From Methylobacterium amylolyticum (GTDB lineage: Bacteria; Pseudomonadota; Alphaproteobacteria; Rhizobiales; Beijerinckiaceae), in the NCBI RefSeq assembly GCF_030700245.1, contig NZ_JAUYZI010000015.1, forward strand, positions 57,372 through 121,371: a stretch of DNA of 64,000 nt, written 5' to 3'. Of the stretch, positions 1 to 9,942 are shown piece after piece; the stretch's first letter is position 1; every line of letters begins with the position of its first letter. The notes beneath the pieces are model-generated. The model did not search any database and was not told the origin of the DNA. It saw only the letters and a program-made list of their open reading frames with translations. The position numbers and the translations under genes were made by a program.

Positions 1-566
1 GCTTCCGCCTCAGCCTCGACCAGTTCCTGGCCAAGCGCGGCGGGCCGGCCATCGTCTCGCGCGGGCGGGCGCTCAAGCGCTCGCAGGCGGCGCTGTTCGA
101 CCAGATCGAGCAGCGCTACGGCGTGCCGCCGGGGCCGCTCCTGGCCATCTGGGGCATGGAGACGGGCTTCGGCGCGGTGAAGGGCAACGTCAACACCCTC
201 TCGGCCGTCGCGACCCTGGCCTACGATTGCCGCCGCTCGGCCTTCTTCACCGACCAGCTCTACGCCGCACTCACCCTGATCGACCGGGGCGTGCTCAATT
301 CCGGGACCCGCGGCGCCGCGCACGGGGAGATCGGCCACACCCAGTTCCTGCCGAAGAACGTGCTGACCTACGGGACCGGCGGCGACCTCAACAACGTCAA
401 CGCCGCCCTGACGTCGACCGCCAACTTCCTCAAGGCGCACGGCTGGCGGGCAGGCGCGGGCTACCAGCCCGGCGAGCCCAACTTCGTCGCGATCCAGGGC
501 TGGAACGCCGCCCCCGTGTACCAGCGCGCGATCGCGCTCCTGGGCAAGCAGATCGACGGGGACTAG
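1..566 (+). CDS. Lytic murein transglycosylase, MltB/SLT_2 type (5' truncated)
   Basis: The reading frame is open from base 3, so the gene begins outside the window; 187 residues are visible. Lytic transglycosylases of this family cleave the MurNAc-GlcNAc bond of peptidoglycan and leave 1,6-anhydroMurNAc ends. The motif WGMETGFG at visible residues 50-57 carries the expected catalytic glutamate (visible residue 53). The downstream segments GEIGHTQFLPKN and NFVAIQGWNAA are typical of the C-terminal half of this domain. No peptidoglycan-binding domain follows the catalytic part: the protein ends shortly after the WNAAPVYQRAIALL helix, as in the short alphaproteobacterial members. The N-terminus and signal peptide cannot be judged. 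Family assignment is firm; the exact subfamily is not. Confidence 0.88.
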   Translation, partial: FRLSLDQFLAKRGGPAIVSRGRALKRSQAALFDQIEQRYGVPPGPLLAIWGMETGFGAVKGNVNTLSAVATLAYDCRRSAFFTDQLYAALTLIDRGVLNSGTRGAAHGEIGHTQFLPKNVLTYGTGGDLNNVNAALTSTANFLKAHGWRAGAGYQPGEPNFVAIQGWNAAPVYQRAIALLGKQIDGD

Positions 567-667
567 AGCGCTCGCCGCCGAAGTGGTTGCCGGTTCGGCG
601 AAAGACAGCGCGTCGAGAACGAGGGCTTGGAACTGTTTCCGATCGCAGCGCGATCGGCAGCCGTTCT
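563..667 (-). repeat. Interspersed repeat, family B, copy 1
   Basis: The sequence starting CTAGAGC at 563 (overlapping the transglycosylase stop codon) reappears in reverse complement at 51050-51116 with about 85% identity over 65 bp, including the block GACGCGCT-TCTTTCGCCGAACC. The far end, GCGATCGG...CCGTTCT (about 650-667), matches the other end of the second copy at 50794-50811. A short hairpin CCGATCG/CGATCGG lies at 639-657. The rest of the gap to 889 holds no recognisable gene. Confidence 0.7.
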
Positions 668-889
668 CGCGCCGCCCCCGCGGGCACGCGGACCGCAATG
701 CGGCGGAACCGGGGAGAACGCCCGGTCCGCCCGAAATCCGTCGCGAACGATCCCAGCTTGACCACGTCGGCGCCGCATTAACGCCCGGCGCCGCGCGCTG
801 TCTGCCGCGGCGCGGAGTCCGCCGCGACGCGTCCGATCCGTCGGGCGTGTCCGGGCCTCCGCTTCCAGACGCGGAGCACGAGCGCCCGG

Positions 890-2002
890 ATGATCGAACC
901 CGCACCGTCGAACGCGCCCGCGAGCGGGGCGGCGCACGCGCCCGCAGCGTCGCGCGCCCGCGGTTTCCTCGGCCCCGCGACCGTCCTCGCGGCGGCCGTG
1001 GCCCTCGCCGCCCTCGGCAGCGCCCTGCCGCCCCGGGATCCGCCTTTGGCGGCCCGCCCCGAGACCGCGCAGGTCGAAGCAGTCATTCCCGCCACGGCCG
1101 AAGTCGCCGACGCCGTGGCGGCGCCCGTGCTCGATCCCTGGCCGGGCACCCTCGGCGGACCGCTCTCCCGCTGGGCCTGGGCCGGGCCCGCGACCTCCGC
1201 CGACGCGGCCTCGGAGCTGGGCGCGCCCGAGGCGTCCGATCCCGCCACGCCCGCGGCCGAGGGCCCGCCGGTCGCCGAGCCGCCCCGCGCCGTCATGACC
1301 GTGCCGCTGCCGATGCCGCGGCCGCCCGAGCTGCGCCAGCCGGTGGATCCCGTCCGCCGGGCCGAGCGTCCCGGCCGCCGGCAGGCTGCCCTGCCGCCTC
1401 CGCCGCCGCCCGCGGAGGACGATCGCTCGTTCCTGGAGAAGCTGTTCGGGATCGAGCGGGGACCGGCCCTGGCCTACACCGCCCTGGAGAGCCGGCCGGC
1501 CATCGTCGCGCCGCGGCCGCGCCTGAGCCCGCCGCTGGCCCCGCCGTCGGCGGCCGCCGAAGGGGGCGTCGCCGTCTACAACATCGCCGCGCGGACGGTG
1601 ACGCTGCCCGGCGGCGAGCGCCTGGAGGCACATTCCGGCCTCGGCGAGATGATGGACGATCCCCGCAACGTACACGTCCGGATGCGCGGCGCCACCCCGC
1701 CCGGCACCTACACCCTCACCGAGCGCGAGCAACCGTTCCACGGGGTGCGGGCGATCCGCCTCACCCCGGTCGGCGGCCCGGAGGCGATCTACGGGCGCGT
1801 CGGGCTCCTGGCCCACACCTACATGCTCGGGCCGAGCGGCGCCTCGAACGGCTGCATCTCGTTCCGGGACTACGACCGCTTCCTGCAGGCCTTCCTCCGC
1901 GGCGAGATCCAGCGCGTCGTCGTCGTGACCGGGACCAGCGATCCGCTGCCCGTTGTCGCCCAGCAGGGCTCCGCGGTGCGGATGGCCCGGGCGGGCGAGT
2001 AG
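890..2002 (+). CDS. Tlde1/DUF2778-like L,D-transpeptidase-fold protein
   Basis: 370 residues. A hydrophobic segment at about residues 25-45 (FLGPATVLAAAVALAALGSAL) suggests a signal anchor. A long proline/alanine-rich linker follows (about 46-225), then a C-terminal DUF2778/Tlde1 domain. The conserved pair is visible as HTYMLG (His309) and SNGCISF (Cys322), the His/Cys arrangement of L,D-transpeptidase-like catalytic sites. Enzymes of this fold act on peptidoglycan stem peptides; Tlde1 proteins are known as type VI effectors. Here there is no secretion-system or immunity gene beside it, so a housekeeping envelope role facing the periplasm is more likely. It follows the lytic transglycosylase with a repeat-filled gap, so co-transcription is uncertain. 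ATG start has GGAG upstream at about 872. Confidence 0.75.
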   Translation: MIEPAPSNAPASGAAHAPAASRARGFLGPATVLAAAVALAALGSALPPRDPPLAARPETAQVEAVIPATAEVADAVAAPVLDPWPGTLGGPLSRWAWAGPATSADAASELGAPEASDPATPAAEGPPVAEPPRAVMTVPLPMPRPPELRQPVDPVRRAERPGRRQAALPPPPPPAEDDRSFLEKLFGIERGPALAYTALESRPAIVAPRPRLSPPLAPPSAAAEGGVAVYNIAARTVTLPGGERLEAHSGLGEMMDDPRNVHVRMRGATPPGTYTLTEREQPFHGVRAIRLTPVGGPEAIYGRVGLLAHTYMLGPSGASNGCISFRDYDRFLQAFLRGEIQRVVVVTGTSDPLPVVAQQGSAVRMARAGE

Positions 2003-2028
2003 ACCGGGTCCCGGCGGGCCGCCCGCCG

Positions 2029-2763
2029 TCAGATCCCGACCCGCCCGATCGCCGGCAGCTTGAGGCCGGGCCGGCGCAGGTCGAGCCCGGCGACGCCGCC
2101 GAGGATGTTGATCTCGATGCCCTCGACCCAGGCCAGCGTCACGCCGAGGTAGCCGCCGAGGTTGATCCGCAGGCCGGTCCCCGACGGGGTCCGGCCGATC
2201 CAGCGGCCGTCGTAGGGGAAATCCTTGCCGATCGCCGTGGCGGGCAGGCTCGCCCGGATCTCGGGCACCGCGGCCATCACCGCGGCCACGAAGGTGTTCG
2301 AGTTCGGCCCCGGCCACACCACGTAGTCGCCGGGCTTGGCGTAGCGGTACTCCGCCACCGCCCGGCGGATGCGCGGCAGCATCGCCTCGGCCTCGGCACC
2401 GTCCGCGGCGAAGACGGTCTCCGGCGCGTTGCCGAACCACCGTCCGTCCGGCACGAATCGGTCCACCCAGATCGGCTCGCCCCAGGCGGTGTAGTCGAAC
2501 CGGCGGTAGGTGCGCTCGCCGGCGCCCTTGATGACGATCCAGCTATGGGTCGCCACGATCCCGCGCCAGCTCACCGTCCGCGCGGAGAAGATCCGCACCA
2601 CGGCGCCGGGATAGGTCTCGGCCCGGGGGAGGAGGCCGGCGCTGGACCGGTCGGCGAGACGCCAGTCGCCGCGCTCGCGCAGCGCGTAGAGCGCCGCCGA
2701 GACGGCGACGGGCGCGACGAACAGCACGGCGAGGGCGACGAGCGCGATCCGGAGCAGCGACAC
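2029..2763 (-). CDS. DUF3750 family membrane-anchored protein
   Basis: 244 residues from a GTG start. One N-terminal hydrophobic helix (about residues 5-27, IALVALAVLFVAPVAVSAAL) probably anchors the protein in the inner membrane. The rest is a single soluble domain of the DUF3750 type, with conserved stretches VATHSWIVIK and GDYVVWPGPNSNTF. No catalytic role is established for the family. The NTF motif and the HSW motif give it the look of a cysteine-less NlpC-like fold, but this is only an impression. It converges on the Tlde1-like gene, leaving 26 bp between stops. Function unknown. Confidence 0.72.
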   Translation of the reverse strand: MSLLRIALVALAVLFVAPVAVSAALYALRERGDWRLADRSSAGLLPRAETYPGAVVRIFSARTVSWRGIVATHSWIVIKGAGERTYRRFDYTAWGEPIWVDRFVPDGRWFGNAPETVFAADGAEAEAMLPRIRRAVAEYRYAKPGDYVVWPGPNSNTFVAAVMAAVPEIRASLPATAIGKDFPYDGRWIGRTPSGTGLRINLGGYLGVTLAWVEGIEINILGGVAGLDLRRPGLKLPAIGRVGI

Positions 2764-2868
2764 GGGGCTTCACGGGGAGATGCGGGGCGGAGAACCCGAT
2801 ATGGCCCCGCTCCCCTCGCAACGACAGGCGCTGCCCTGTGCGCCCGCGCACCCCGGGATCCCGAAACG

Positions 2869-3183
2869 TCAGGCCCGCGCCTCGGCCCGGGCCTTGCGCG
2901 TCGCCGCCGCCTTCTTCGCGGAGGCCGAGCGCTGCTCCGCCGTGCGTCCGGCCGACGCCTTGCCCCCGGCCGCCCCGCCCTTGTGCGCCGCCGGATGGGC
3001 CGTGGCCTTGCCGCGGCCGGAGCCGCCGGGCGCCTTGCCGCCGCCGTCGTCCTTGTTGACCGTGGCCCAGGCGCGGGCCTCGGCCTCCCGCTCCGGCACG
3101 CCGCGCGCCTCGTAGGATTCGGCGATGTGTTCGGCCTTGCGCTTCTGCTTGCCGGTGTACTTCGACTTGTCACCCTGGGGCAC
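2869..3183 (-). CDS. Small basic 'plasmid stabilization'-type protein
   Basis: 104 residues, rich in lysine, alanine and glycine. The N-terminus GDKSKYTGKQKRKAEHIAES and the WATVNKDDGGGK motif are seen in short alphaproteobacterial proteins commonly labelled plasmid stabilization or KGG-like. The last 60 residues are low-complexity and strongly cationic (ASAKKAAATRKAR), as in histone H1-like nucleic-acid binders. No partner toxin or partition gene is adjacent, so the inherited name should not be read as a plasmid function. It lies 18 bp downstream of the LOV kinase on the same strand and could be its last operon member. Stress or desiccation links are known for similar KGG proteins; for this one that is inference. 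Confidence 0.6.
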   Translation of the reverse strand: MPQGDKSKYTGKQKRKAEHIAESYEARGVPEREAEARAWATVNKDDGGGKAPGGSGRGKATAHPAAHKGGAAGGKASAGRTAEQRSASAKKAAATRKARAEARA

Positions 3184-3201
3184 GGCGCTCTCCTCGCGGG
3201 C

Positions 3202-4824
<1,623 letters not shown>

Positions 4825-5078
4825 GCGGCGCGGGCTTCGTCTCTCAAAACGGTCTCGAAGGCGGTCCGGGCGGGTGCGGAGGCCGGACGGGAGTCTAGGG
4901 GCGCGGCGCGCAAAGTCGACCGCGCCGGCACGACCTTTCGCGCCGCGTCCGCGCAGCCGGCGCCACAGGATGTTGCCGGCGAGCATCTTCCCGCACAGAT
5001 TGTACAAAGGCCATCTTGAACTCCCGCGCGGCGACCGACAGTCTTCGCGGCTATTCGCGCGGCGGAGGCCAACGGACG

Positions 5079-5348
5079 ATGTCGAAGGCAGCGGCCCTGC
5101 CGGCGGAGCTGACCGCACCGGGCATCGACGTCGTGTTCATCGCGCCCGACGACACCACCGGCGGCCGGGGCGGGGCCCATCAGCGGACCGTGTCGTTCGC
5201 GCCCGGAGAGCCCATCCCGCGGGTCGGGGAGTGCGTGATCATCGCGCTCGGCGGCCCGGCCGCGCGCTGGCAGGTCGAGGATGTGGCCCACGTCTTCGAG
5301 GATCGCGGCCACGGCATCGCGATCAAGCTCGCGCCGCCGCCCGCCTGA
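5079..5348 (+). CDS. Hypothetical protein, divergent from LOV kinase
   Basis: 89 residues from the ATG at 5079, chosen because GGAGG at 5063-5067 is well placed; an in-frame ATG also exists at 5016. The sequence is a small beta-rich domain ([31 protein letters not shown]) without a signal peptide or membrane segment. I do not recognise a family. The [17 protein letters not shown] ending resembles small all-beta domains that occur beside sensor kinases in Methylobacterium, but this rests on memory of gene context only. It is divergent from the LOV kinase and converges on the AI-2E permease, with 3 bp between stops. Confidence 0.55.
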   Translation: MSKAAALPAELTAPGIDVVFIAPDDTTGGRGGAHQRTVSFAPGEPIPRVGECVIIALGGPAARWQVEDVAHVFEDRGHGIAIKLAPPPA

Positions 5349-5351
5349 GGC

Positions 5352-7319
5352 TCAGGCCGCCTCGGGCTGCGCCGGAGCCGGCAAGGCCTTCGGCGCGGCG
5401 GCCCCGGAGGGCGCCGCGGGCTCGCGGCACGCCTCCAGCACGGAGGCCAGCGCCCCGTTCAGCGAGGTCACGAGGTAGTCCGCGGAGGTGGCGCGCCGCA
5501 GGCGGTCGAGGGTCGCGGGGTCGCGCTCGCGCCAGAAGCCGACGAGGATCCGCACCCCCGGGAGCGCGGCCCGGGCCTGCCGCACGGTGAAGCGGATGAG
5601 CGACAGGCTCACCGGCTCGAGATACGAGAAGCAGATCAGCGCGAGACCGCCGGGATCGTCCGGGCGGGCGCCGGCCCGGATCTCGGCCATCGACAGGGTC
5701 TGCGCGGCGAGCCCGTGCCGGTCGAGGATCTGGCTCAGCATCAGCGTCGCCGCCTCGTCGAACGGGCCGCGGCTCGACACGCACAGGACCGGCGTCGCAC
5801 CCCGCCATGCGGGCGCGAGATCCGCCTTCGACAGCACCACCGTCGCGACCTGCCGATCCGGGCCCACCGCCGCCAGGGCCGCGGCGGTCTCGGTATCGGC
5901 ACTCCGGCCTTTTCCACCGCGCGGCCGCCGCCGCACGGGCGTGCTGCCCAGGCGCGCGACCACGGTTCGGATCGCCCCCCCGACCGCGTCCTGGCGGGTC
6001 CGGTCGAGGGTGCCGCGCGACAGGTCTTCCTGGGCGAGCAGCAGGCCGGCCAGCACCACCTCGTCGTAGTAGGTGACCAGCGCCCGCTCCTTCAGGAACT
6101 GCCGACCCTGGTCGATCGCCTCGGCCGGGTCGTTGGCCAGCATGCGCTGGTAGAAGATCTCCGGAGGCGCGAGCGCCGGCTGGTCGCCGAGCAGCACGTC
6201 GAGGTACCACAGCCGCTCGACGTGCCGCCCGAGCACCACGAGGCAGACCGTGAGCGGCGTCGCCAGAACGAGGCCGATCGGTCCCCACAGGAACGTCCAG
6301 ATCGTCGCCGCCAGGATCACCGCGATCGGCGACAGGCCGGTGGAGTGGCCGTAGAGCAGCGGCTCGATCACGTGCCCGCAGATCGGCTCGACGACCACGA
6401 ACAGGATCACGGTGGCGATCACCATGCCCCAGCCGGGATCGACGGCGGCGGCGAGGATCACCGGCAGGAGCGCGCTGATTGCGGCGCCGATATAGGGCAC
6501 GAAGCGCAGGATCGCGGCGAGCACCCCGAACAGGGTCGGGCTCGGCACGCCGATCAGCCACAGGCCGATCCCGATCACGAGGCCGAAGGCGATGTTGAGC
6601 GCGAGCTGCGCCAGGAAGAACCGGCTGAGCCGGCTCGCCGCGTCGTCGATCGCCGCGGTGGTGCGGCGCAGGTCGCCCGAGCCCGCCAGCCGGATCGCGC
6701 GGTTCCGCAGATCTTCCCGCTGGAGGAGGATGAACACCGTGAAGATCAGGATCAGGCCGGTGGTGGCGAGCGGGTGCAGGACCGGCCCCGCGAAGGTCTG
6801 GAGCGTGTCGAGGACGCTGGCGCGGGCCGGCCGCAGCTCGACGGTGAGCGGGTGGGTCGCGGAGCCGGGCTGGCCGTGCAGTTCCGCCGCCGCCGGCGGC
6901 TGGATGGCGGCGCCGAGATCCTGCACCATCTCGATCACCCGCGACAGGGTGCCCGCGCCCGCGGTCGCGCCGCGCAGGGCCTGGATCTTGTCGCGCATCG
7001 TGAGGGTGTAGCGCGGCAGGTCGGCGGCGAGCTGCGAGGCCTCGCTGGCGATGAGGCTGCCGATCCCGAACAGGGCGCCGAACACGATCACCACCACGAG
7101 CAGCACCGCGGGCGCCCGCGGCACCCGCAACCGCCGCAGGGCCCGCACCGCGGGCACGAGGACGAAGCTCAGGAGGATCGCCAGCGTCACCGGCACCAGG
7201 ATCTCGCGCCCGAGATACAGCGCGGCCATCACCCCGACGACGAGGAGGAACGAGGCCAGCGCCACCAGGATCGGCAGGCCCTGCCGCAGGCGCTGGGCGG
7301 TGACGGGATCCTCACTCAA
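5352..7319 (-). CDS. AI-2E/PerM-family permease with extra C-terminal domain
   Basis: About 655 residues. No in-frame ATG or GTG fits the N-terminus; TTG at 7319 gives a start just before EDPVTAQRLRQG and the first helix. Residues 10-360 are an AI-2E transporter (PerM) domain with two N-terminal helices, a soluble central region and a C-terminal helix cluster around FVPYIGAAISALLPVILAA and ATPLTVCLVVLGRH. The remaining roughly 290 residues are cytoplasmic; the last 150 (VATVVLSKADLAP to LASVLEA) alternate strand and helix like a Rossmann or B12-binding fold, without the DxHxxG cobalamin motif. The substrate is not predictable; the family includes exporters and Na+/H+ antiporters. The receiver protein gene lies 152 bp upstream on the same strand. 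Confidence 0.8.
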   Translation of the reverse strand: MSEDPVTAQRLRQGLPILVALASFLLVVGVMAALYLGREILVPVTLAILLSFVLVPAVRALRRLRVPRAPAVLLVVVIVFGALFGIGSLIASEASQLAADLPRYTLTMRDKIQALRGATAGAGTLSRVIEMVQDLGAAIQPPAAAELHGQPGSATHPLTVELRPARASVLDTLQTFAGPVLHPLATTGLILIFTVFILLQREDLRNRAIRLAGSGDLRRTTAAIDDAASRLSRFFLAQLALNIAFGLVIGIGLWLIGVPSPTLFGVLAAILRFVPYIGAAISALLPVILAAAVDPGWGMVIATVILFVVVEPICGHVIEPLLYGHSTGLSPIAVILAATIWTFLWGPIGLVLATPLTVCLVVLGRHVERLWYLDVLLGDQPALAPPEIFYQRMLANDPAEAIDQGRQFLKERALVTYYDEVVLAGLLLAQEDLSRGTLDRTRQDAVGGAIRTVVARLGSTPVRRRPRGGKGRSADTETAAALAAVGPDRQVATVVLSKADLAPAWRGATPVLCVSSRGPFDEAATLMLSQILDRHGLAAQTLSMAEIRAGARPDDPGGLALICFSYLEPVSLSLIRFTVRQARAALPGVRILVGFWRERDPATLDRLRRATSADYLVTSLNGALASVLEACREPAAPSGAAAPKALPAPAQPEAA

Positions 7320-7433
7320 CGGGGTACGCTCCGCGCTGTCGCTCGGGCCGCCGGTCCGGCGCCCGCGTCCGTCCCCCGACACGCGGGGATCCGGGACGAT
7401 CGATGGTGGTCCACACCCGCACACGTCGTATGC

Positions 7434-7453
7434 CCCCACCGCGGGCGGTGGGG
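7434..7453 (-). terminator. Hairpin downstream of the receiver gene
   Basis: CCCCACCG and CGGTGGGG form an 8-bp perfect stem with a 4-base loop, 19 bp beyond the receiver protein's stop codon. There is no T-run on the minus strand, so it may attenuate rather than stop transcription into the permease. Confidence 0.4.
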
Positions 7454-7471
7454 TGGTACGGGATCCGGACC

Positions 7472-7852
7472 TCAGCCCGCCTGGGCCGTCTCCCCGAGCG
7501 CCGCGCCGATCTGGCTGAGCAGCTTCGAGAAATCGACGGGCTTGGGGTGGTAGTCGTCGCAGCCGGCCTGGATCGCCTTGTCGCGGTCGCCCGACATGGC
7601 GTGGGCGGTCAGCGCGATGATCGGGATGGCGCGGGTGTCGGCGCCCGCCTTCAGGGCCCGGGCGGCCGACCAGCCGTCGAGGACCGGCAGGTTCATGTCG
7701 AGCAGGATCACGTCGGGCTGGCCGGAGCGGGCCTGCTGCACGCCGGCCTCGCCGTCGTGGGCGAGGATGACCTCGTAGCCGCGCCGCTTCAGCCGCCGGG
7801 ACAGGAAATCCCAGATCTCCTCGTGGTCCTCGACCAGCAGTATCTTCGCCAT
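7472..7852 (-). CDS. Single-domain response regulator (DivK/CheY-like)
   Basis: 126 residues, only a receiver domain. The acidic pair is in LLVEDHEE, the phospho-acceptor Asp in VILLDMNLPVLDGW, the switch Thr in IALTAHAM and the conserved Lys in HPKPVDF. With no output domain, such proteins act by protein-protein contact or as phosphate shuttles. The closest kinases in the window are the LOV hybrid kinase (3202-4824) and possibly the CheB/CheR system, but neither is an operon neighbour. Start ATG at 7852 is the natural N-terminus of the fold (MAKILLVEDH). It is divergent from the ureohydrolase gene with 162 bp between starts. Confidence 0.9.
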   Translation of the reverse strand: MAKILLVEDHEEIWDFLSRRLKRRGYEVILAHDGEAGVQQARSGQPDVILLDMNLPVLDGWSAARALKAGADTRAIPIIALTAHAMSGDRDKAIQAGCDDYHPKPVDFSKLLSQIGAALGETAQAG

Positions 7853-8014
7853 CCCTCGACCTCTCACGCGCCGCCGTGCCGCCTGTCGCGGCGCGGCGGT
7901 GCACAATTCCCCCCACCCAACGCCCCGGCAGCGATTCCGGTCCCGCCGTCCACACCACTTGATCGGAGCGCGCGGCCCCCGGATGATGGCGGGAGAGCGG
8001 AGTGGGGAGGGCGC

Positions 8015-9007
8015 GTGCCGCACACGGTGCCGGACGAGGACGCCGCGCGCCGCGCAAGGTTCCGGCCGGCGAGCGGACTGGAGAGCCCGCGCTTCTCGGG
8101 CGCCGCGACCTTCATGCGGTTGCAGGCGGCCGATCCGGCGGCGGGCGGCATAGAGATCGGGCTGTTCGGCATCCCGTTCGACGGGGCGACCACCGGGCGG
8201 CCCGGAGCGCGGCTCGGGCCCCGGGCCGTGCGCGACGCCTCGACCGGGACGCGGCAGGTCAACGCCGCGACGGGCGTGGCGCCCTACGACTTCGCGGCCT
8301 GCGCCGATCTCGGCGACGTGCCGGTCAACCCGATCGACGCCGCCGAGACCTGCCGCCGGATCGAGGCGTTCTCACGCGGGCTGGTGGAGCGCGGCGTCGT
8401 CCCCCTCGCGGTCGGCGGCGACCACCTCGTCAGCTACCCGCTGCTGCGCGCCGTCGGGCGGAGCGGGCCGGTCGGCCTCATCCATATCGACGCCCATAGC
8501 GACACCGACGACGGCCAGTACGGCGGCACGCGGCTGACCCACGGCACGCCGTTCCGCCGGGCGGTGGAGGACGGCGTCCTCGACCCTCGGCGCTGCGTCC
8601 AGATCGGGTTGCGCGGCAGCGTCGACGCCCTCGACGAGCTGGACTGGGCGCGCGCGCAGGGCATCCGGATCGTCCCGATGGACGAGGCCGTCGCCCGCGG
8701 CCTGCCGGAGGTCGTCGCCGAGGCGCGGGCGGTCGTCGGCGGAGCACCCGCCTATCTCAGCTTCGACATCGACGCCCTCGACCCGGCCTTCGCCCCCGGC
8801 ACCGGCACGCCGGAGATCGGCGGCTTCTCCTCGCGCGAGGCCCTTCACCTGCTGCGCGGCCTGCGCGGCCTCGACCTCGTCGGCGGCGACCTCGTCGAGG
8901 TCGCCCCGTCGCTGGACCCCACGGGGGCGACGGCCATGGCCGGCGGCCAGCTCCTGTTCGAGATCCTCTGCCTCCTGGCCGAGGCGGCGGACGCGCGGCG
9001 GAGGTGA
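8015..9007 (+). CDS. Ureohydrolase, agmatinase-like
   Basis: 330 residues from GTG at 8015, chosen for the GGGGAGG at 8004-8010; a second GTG at 8027 is further from it. The arginase/agmatinase fold is complete: GGDH (His137), DAHSD (Asp159, His161, Asp163) and SFDIDALDP (Asp251, Asp253) supply the binuclear Mn ligands. These enzymes hydrolyse a guanidino group to urea. The agmatinase branch is suggested by GTGTPEIGGFS; guanidinobutyrase, guanidinopropionase or free guanidine hydrolase activities occur in the same branch and cannot be separated by eye. There are no urease, polyamine or Ni-chaperone genes nearby that would settle the substrate. Confidence 0.85.
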   Translation: MPHTVPDEDAARRARFRPASGLESPRFSGAATFMRLQAADPAAGGIEIGLFGIPFDGATTGRPGARLGPRAVRDASTGTRQVNAATGVAPYDFAACADLGDVPVNPIDAAETCRRIEAFSRGLVERGVVPLAVGGDHLVSYPLLRAVGRSGPVGLIHIDAHSDTDDGQYGGTRLTHGTPFRRAVEDGVLDPRRCVQIGLRGSVDALDELDWARAQGIRIVPMDEAVARGLPEVVAEARAVVGGAPAYLSFDIDALDPAFAPGTGTPEIGGFSSREALHLLRGLRGLDLVGGDLVEVAPSLDPTGATAMAGGQLLFEILCLLAEAADARRR

Positions 9008-9017
9008 CGCGGGCCGC

Positions 9018-9935
9018 TCAGCCCGCCGGGGCCCAGGTGCCGGTCCGCGCGAGTTGGGGCGCCGGCTCCGGCGCGCTCCAGCGGAACGGGAGCGCCGCCC
9101 GCCGCCGCCACCCCCGCTCGGCGACGAAGCGCCAAGCGCGCTGCGCCCCGGCGAGGCCGGCCGCCCCGGCGCCGCTCCAGTCGATCTCCGCCGTCCCCTG
9201 GAGGATCAGCAGGTCGCCGGTGGCGAAATCCGGGATCAGGAGGCCGGCGCGGGGCTCGCCCAGCAGGTTGCCGAGGGTGTTGAAGTACCGGTTGCCGGCG
9301 AAATCCGGCACGGTCAGCGCGTCGCCCGCCACCCGGACGAAGCCGGGCCGCCCGCCCCGGTGCGAGATGTCGGTCCCGCCCCCGGCGAGGCCCGCCCGCG
9401 ACCGACTCGCCACGAACAGGGTGTCGGCGGCGGCGATAAGCGCCCGGGCCTCCCTGTCGAGGCCGCCCAGCGCCTCGGTCGGGCCGCGCGTCCGGTCCGC
9501 CGGCACGGCGTCCCGCCGCTGGATGTATTGCGGGCAGTTGCCGAAGCTCTGCGCGACGGCGACGGTGAATCCGCCCGCGTCCCGGGCGGCGATCCGGCCG
9601 TTGGCGCGGTTGCGCCGCCGGGTCGACAGGTCGATGCCGAGCAGGCCGATCTCGGCGCCGGCCGCCAGATGGGGCGCCGCCAGGTCGCCGGAATCGGGCG
9701 TCGCGTCGACGCGCAGATGCGTCGCGTCGGGCGCGGTCACGAAGCCGGGCTCGCCCGCGAGCAGGGTGGCCAGGGGCGCGCCGGCCGCGTCCGGCACGCC
9801 GACGAGGAGGTAGGGAAGGCCGGCGAAGAACGCCCGGTGCTGGTCCGGCATGGCGGGGCGCAGGGCCGGCAGGTCCCCGAGAACGCGGCCGGCCAGCGCC
9901 TGCGCCGCGACCTCGTCGGCGTGGAAGCCCGACAT
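9018..9935 (-). CDS. Pyridoxamine 5'-phosphate oxidase-family flavin-binding protein
   Basis: 305 residues. The HRAFFAGLPYLLVG segment and the GGRPGFVRV...DFAGNRYFNTLGNLL segment are those of PNPOx-like split-barrel proteins that bind FMN or F420 and are often annotated as flavin-nucleotide-binding. The region LGIDLSTRRRNRANG and QYIQRRD (residues about 100-140) is characteristic of a subgroup found beside GSTs and flavohaemoprotein-like genes. The product probably handles a small electrophile or oxidant in the cytoplasm; the substrate is unknown. Its start is 7 bp from the GST stop codon, so the two are an operon, and the divergent LysR gene probably controls both. Confidence 0.75.
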   Translation of the reverse strand: MSGFHADEVAAQALAGRVLGDLPALRPAMPDQHRAFFAGLPYLLVGVPDAAGAPLATLLAGEPGFVTAPDATHLRVDATPDSGDLAAPHLAAGAEIGLLGIDLSTRRRNRANGRIAARDAGGFTVAVAQSFGNCPQYIQRRDAVPADRTRGPTEALGGLDREARALIAAADTLFVASRSRAGLAGGGTDISHRGGRPGFVRVAGDALTVPDFAGNRYFNTLGNLLGEPRAGLLIPDFATGDLLILQGTAEIDWSGAGAAGLAGAQRAWRFVAERGWRRRAALPFRWSAPEPAPQLARTGTWAPAG

Positions 9936-9942
9936 CGCCGCC

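Noticed and set aside
2869..3183. Evidence of a plasmid origin from a 'plasmid stabilization' protein
   Set aside because: The name is inherited from old annotations. No replication, partition or transfer genes are present and neighbours are chromosomal.
8015..9007. A guanidine riboswitch before the ureohydrolase
   Set aside because: The 162-bp upstream region has GC-rich hairpins but none of the conserved guanidine-riboswitch loops I could recognise.
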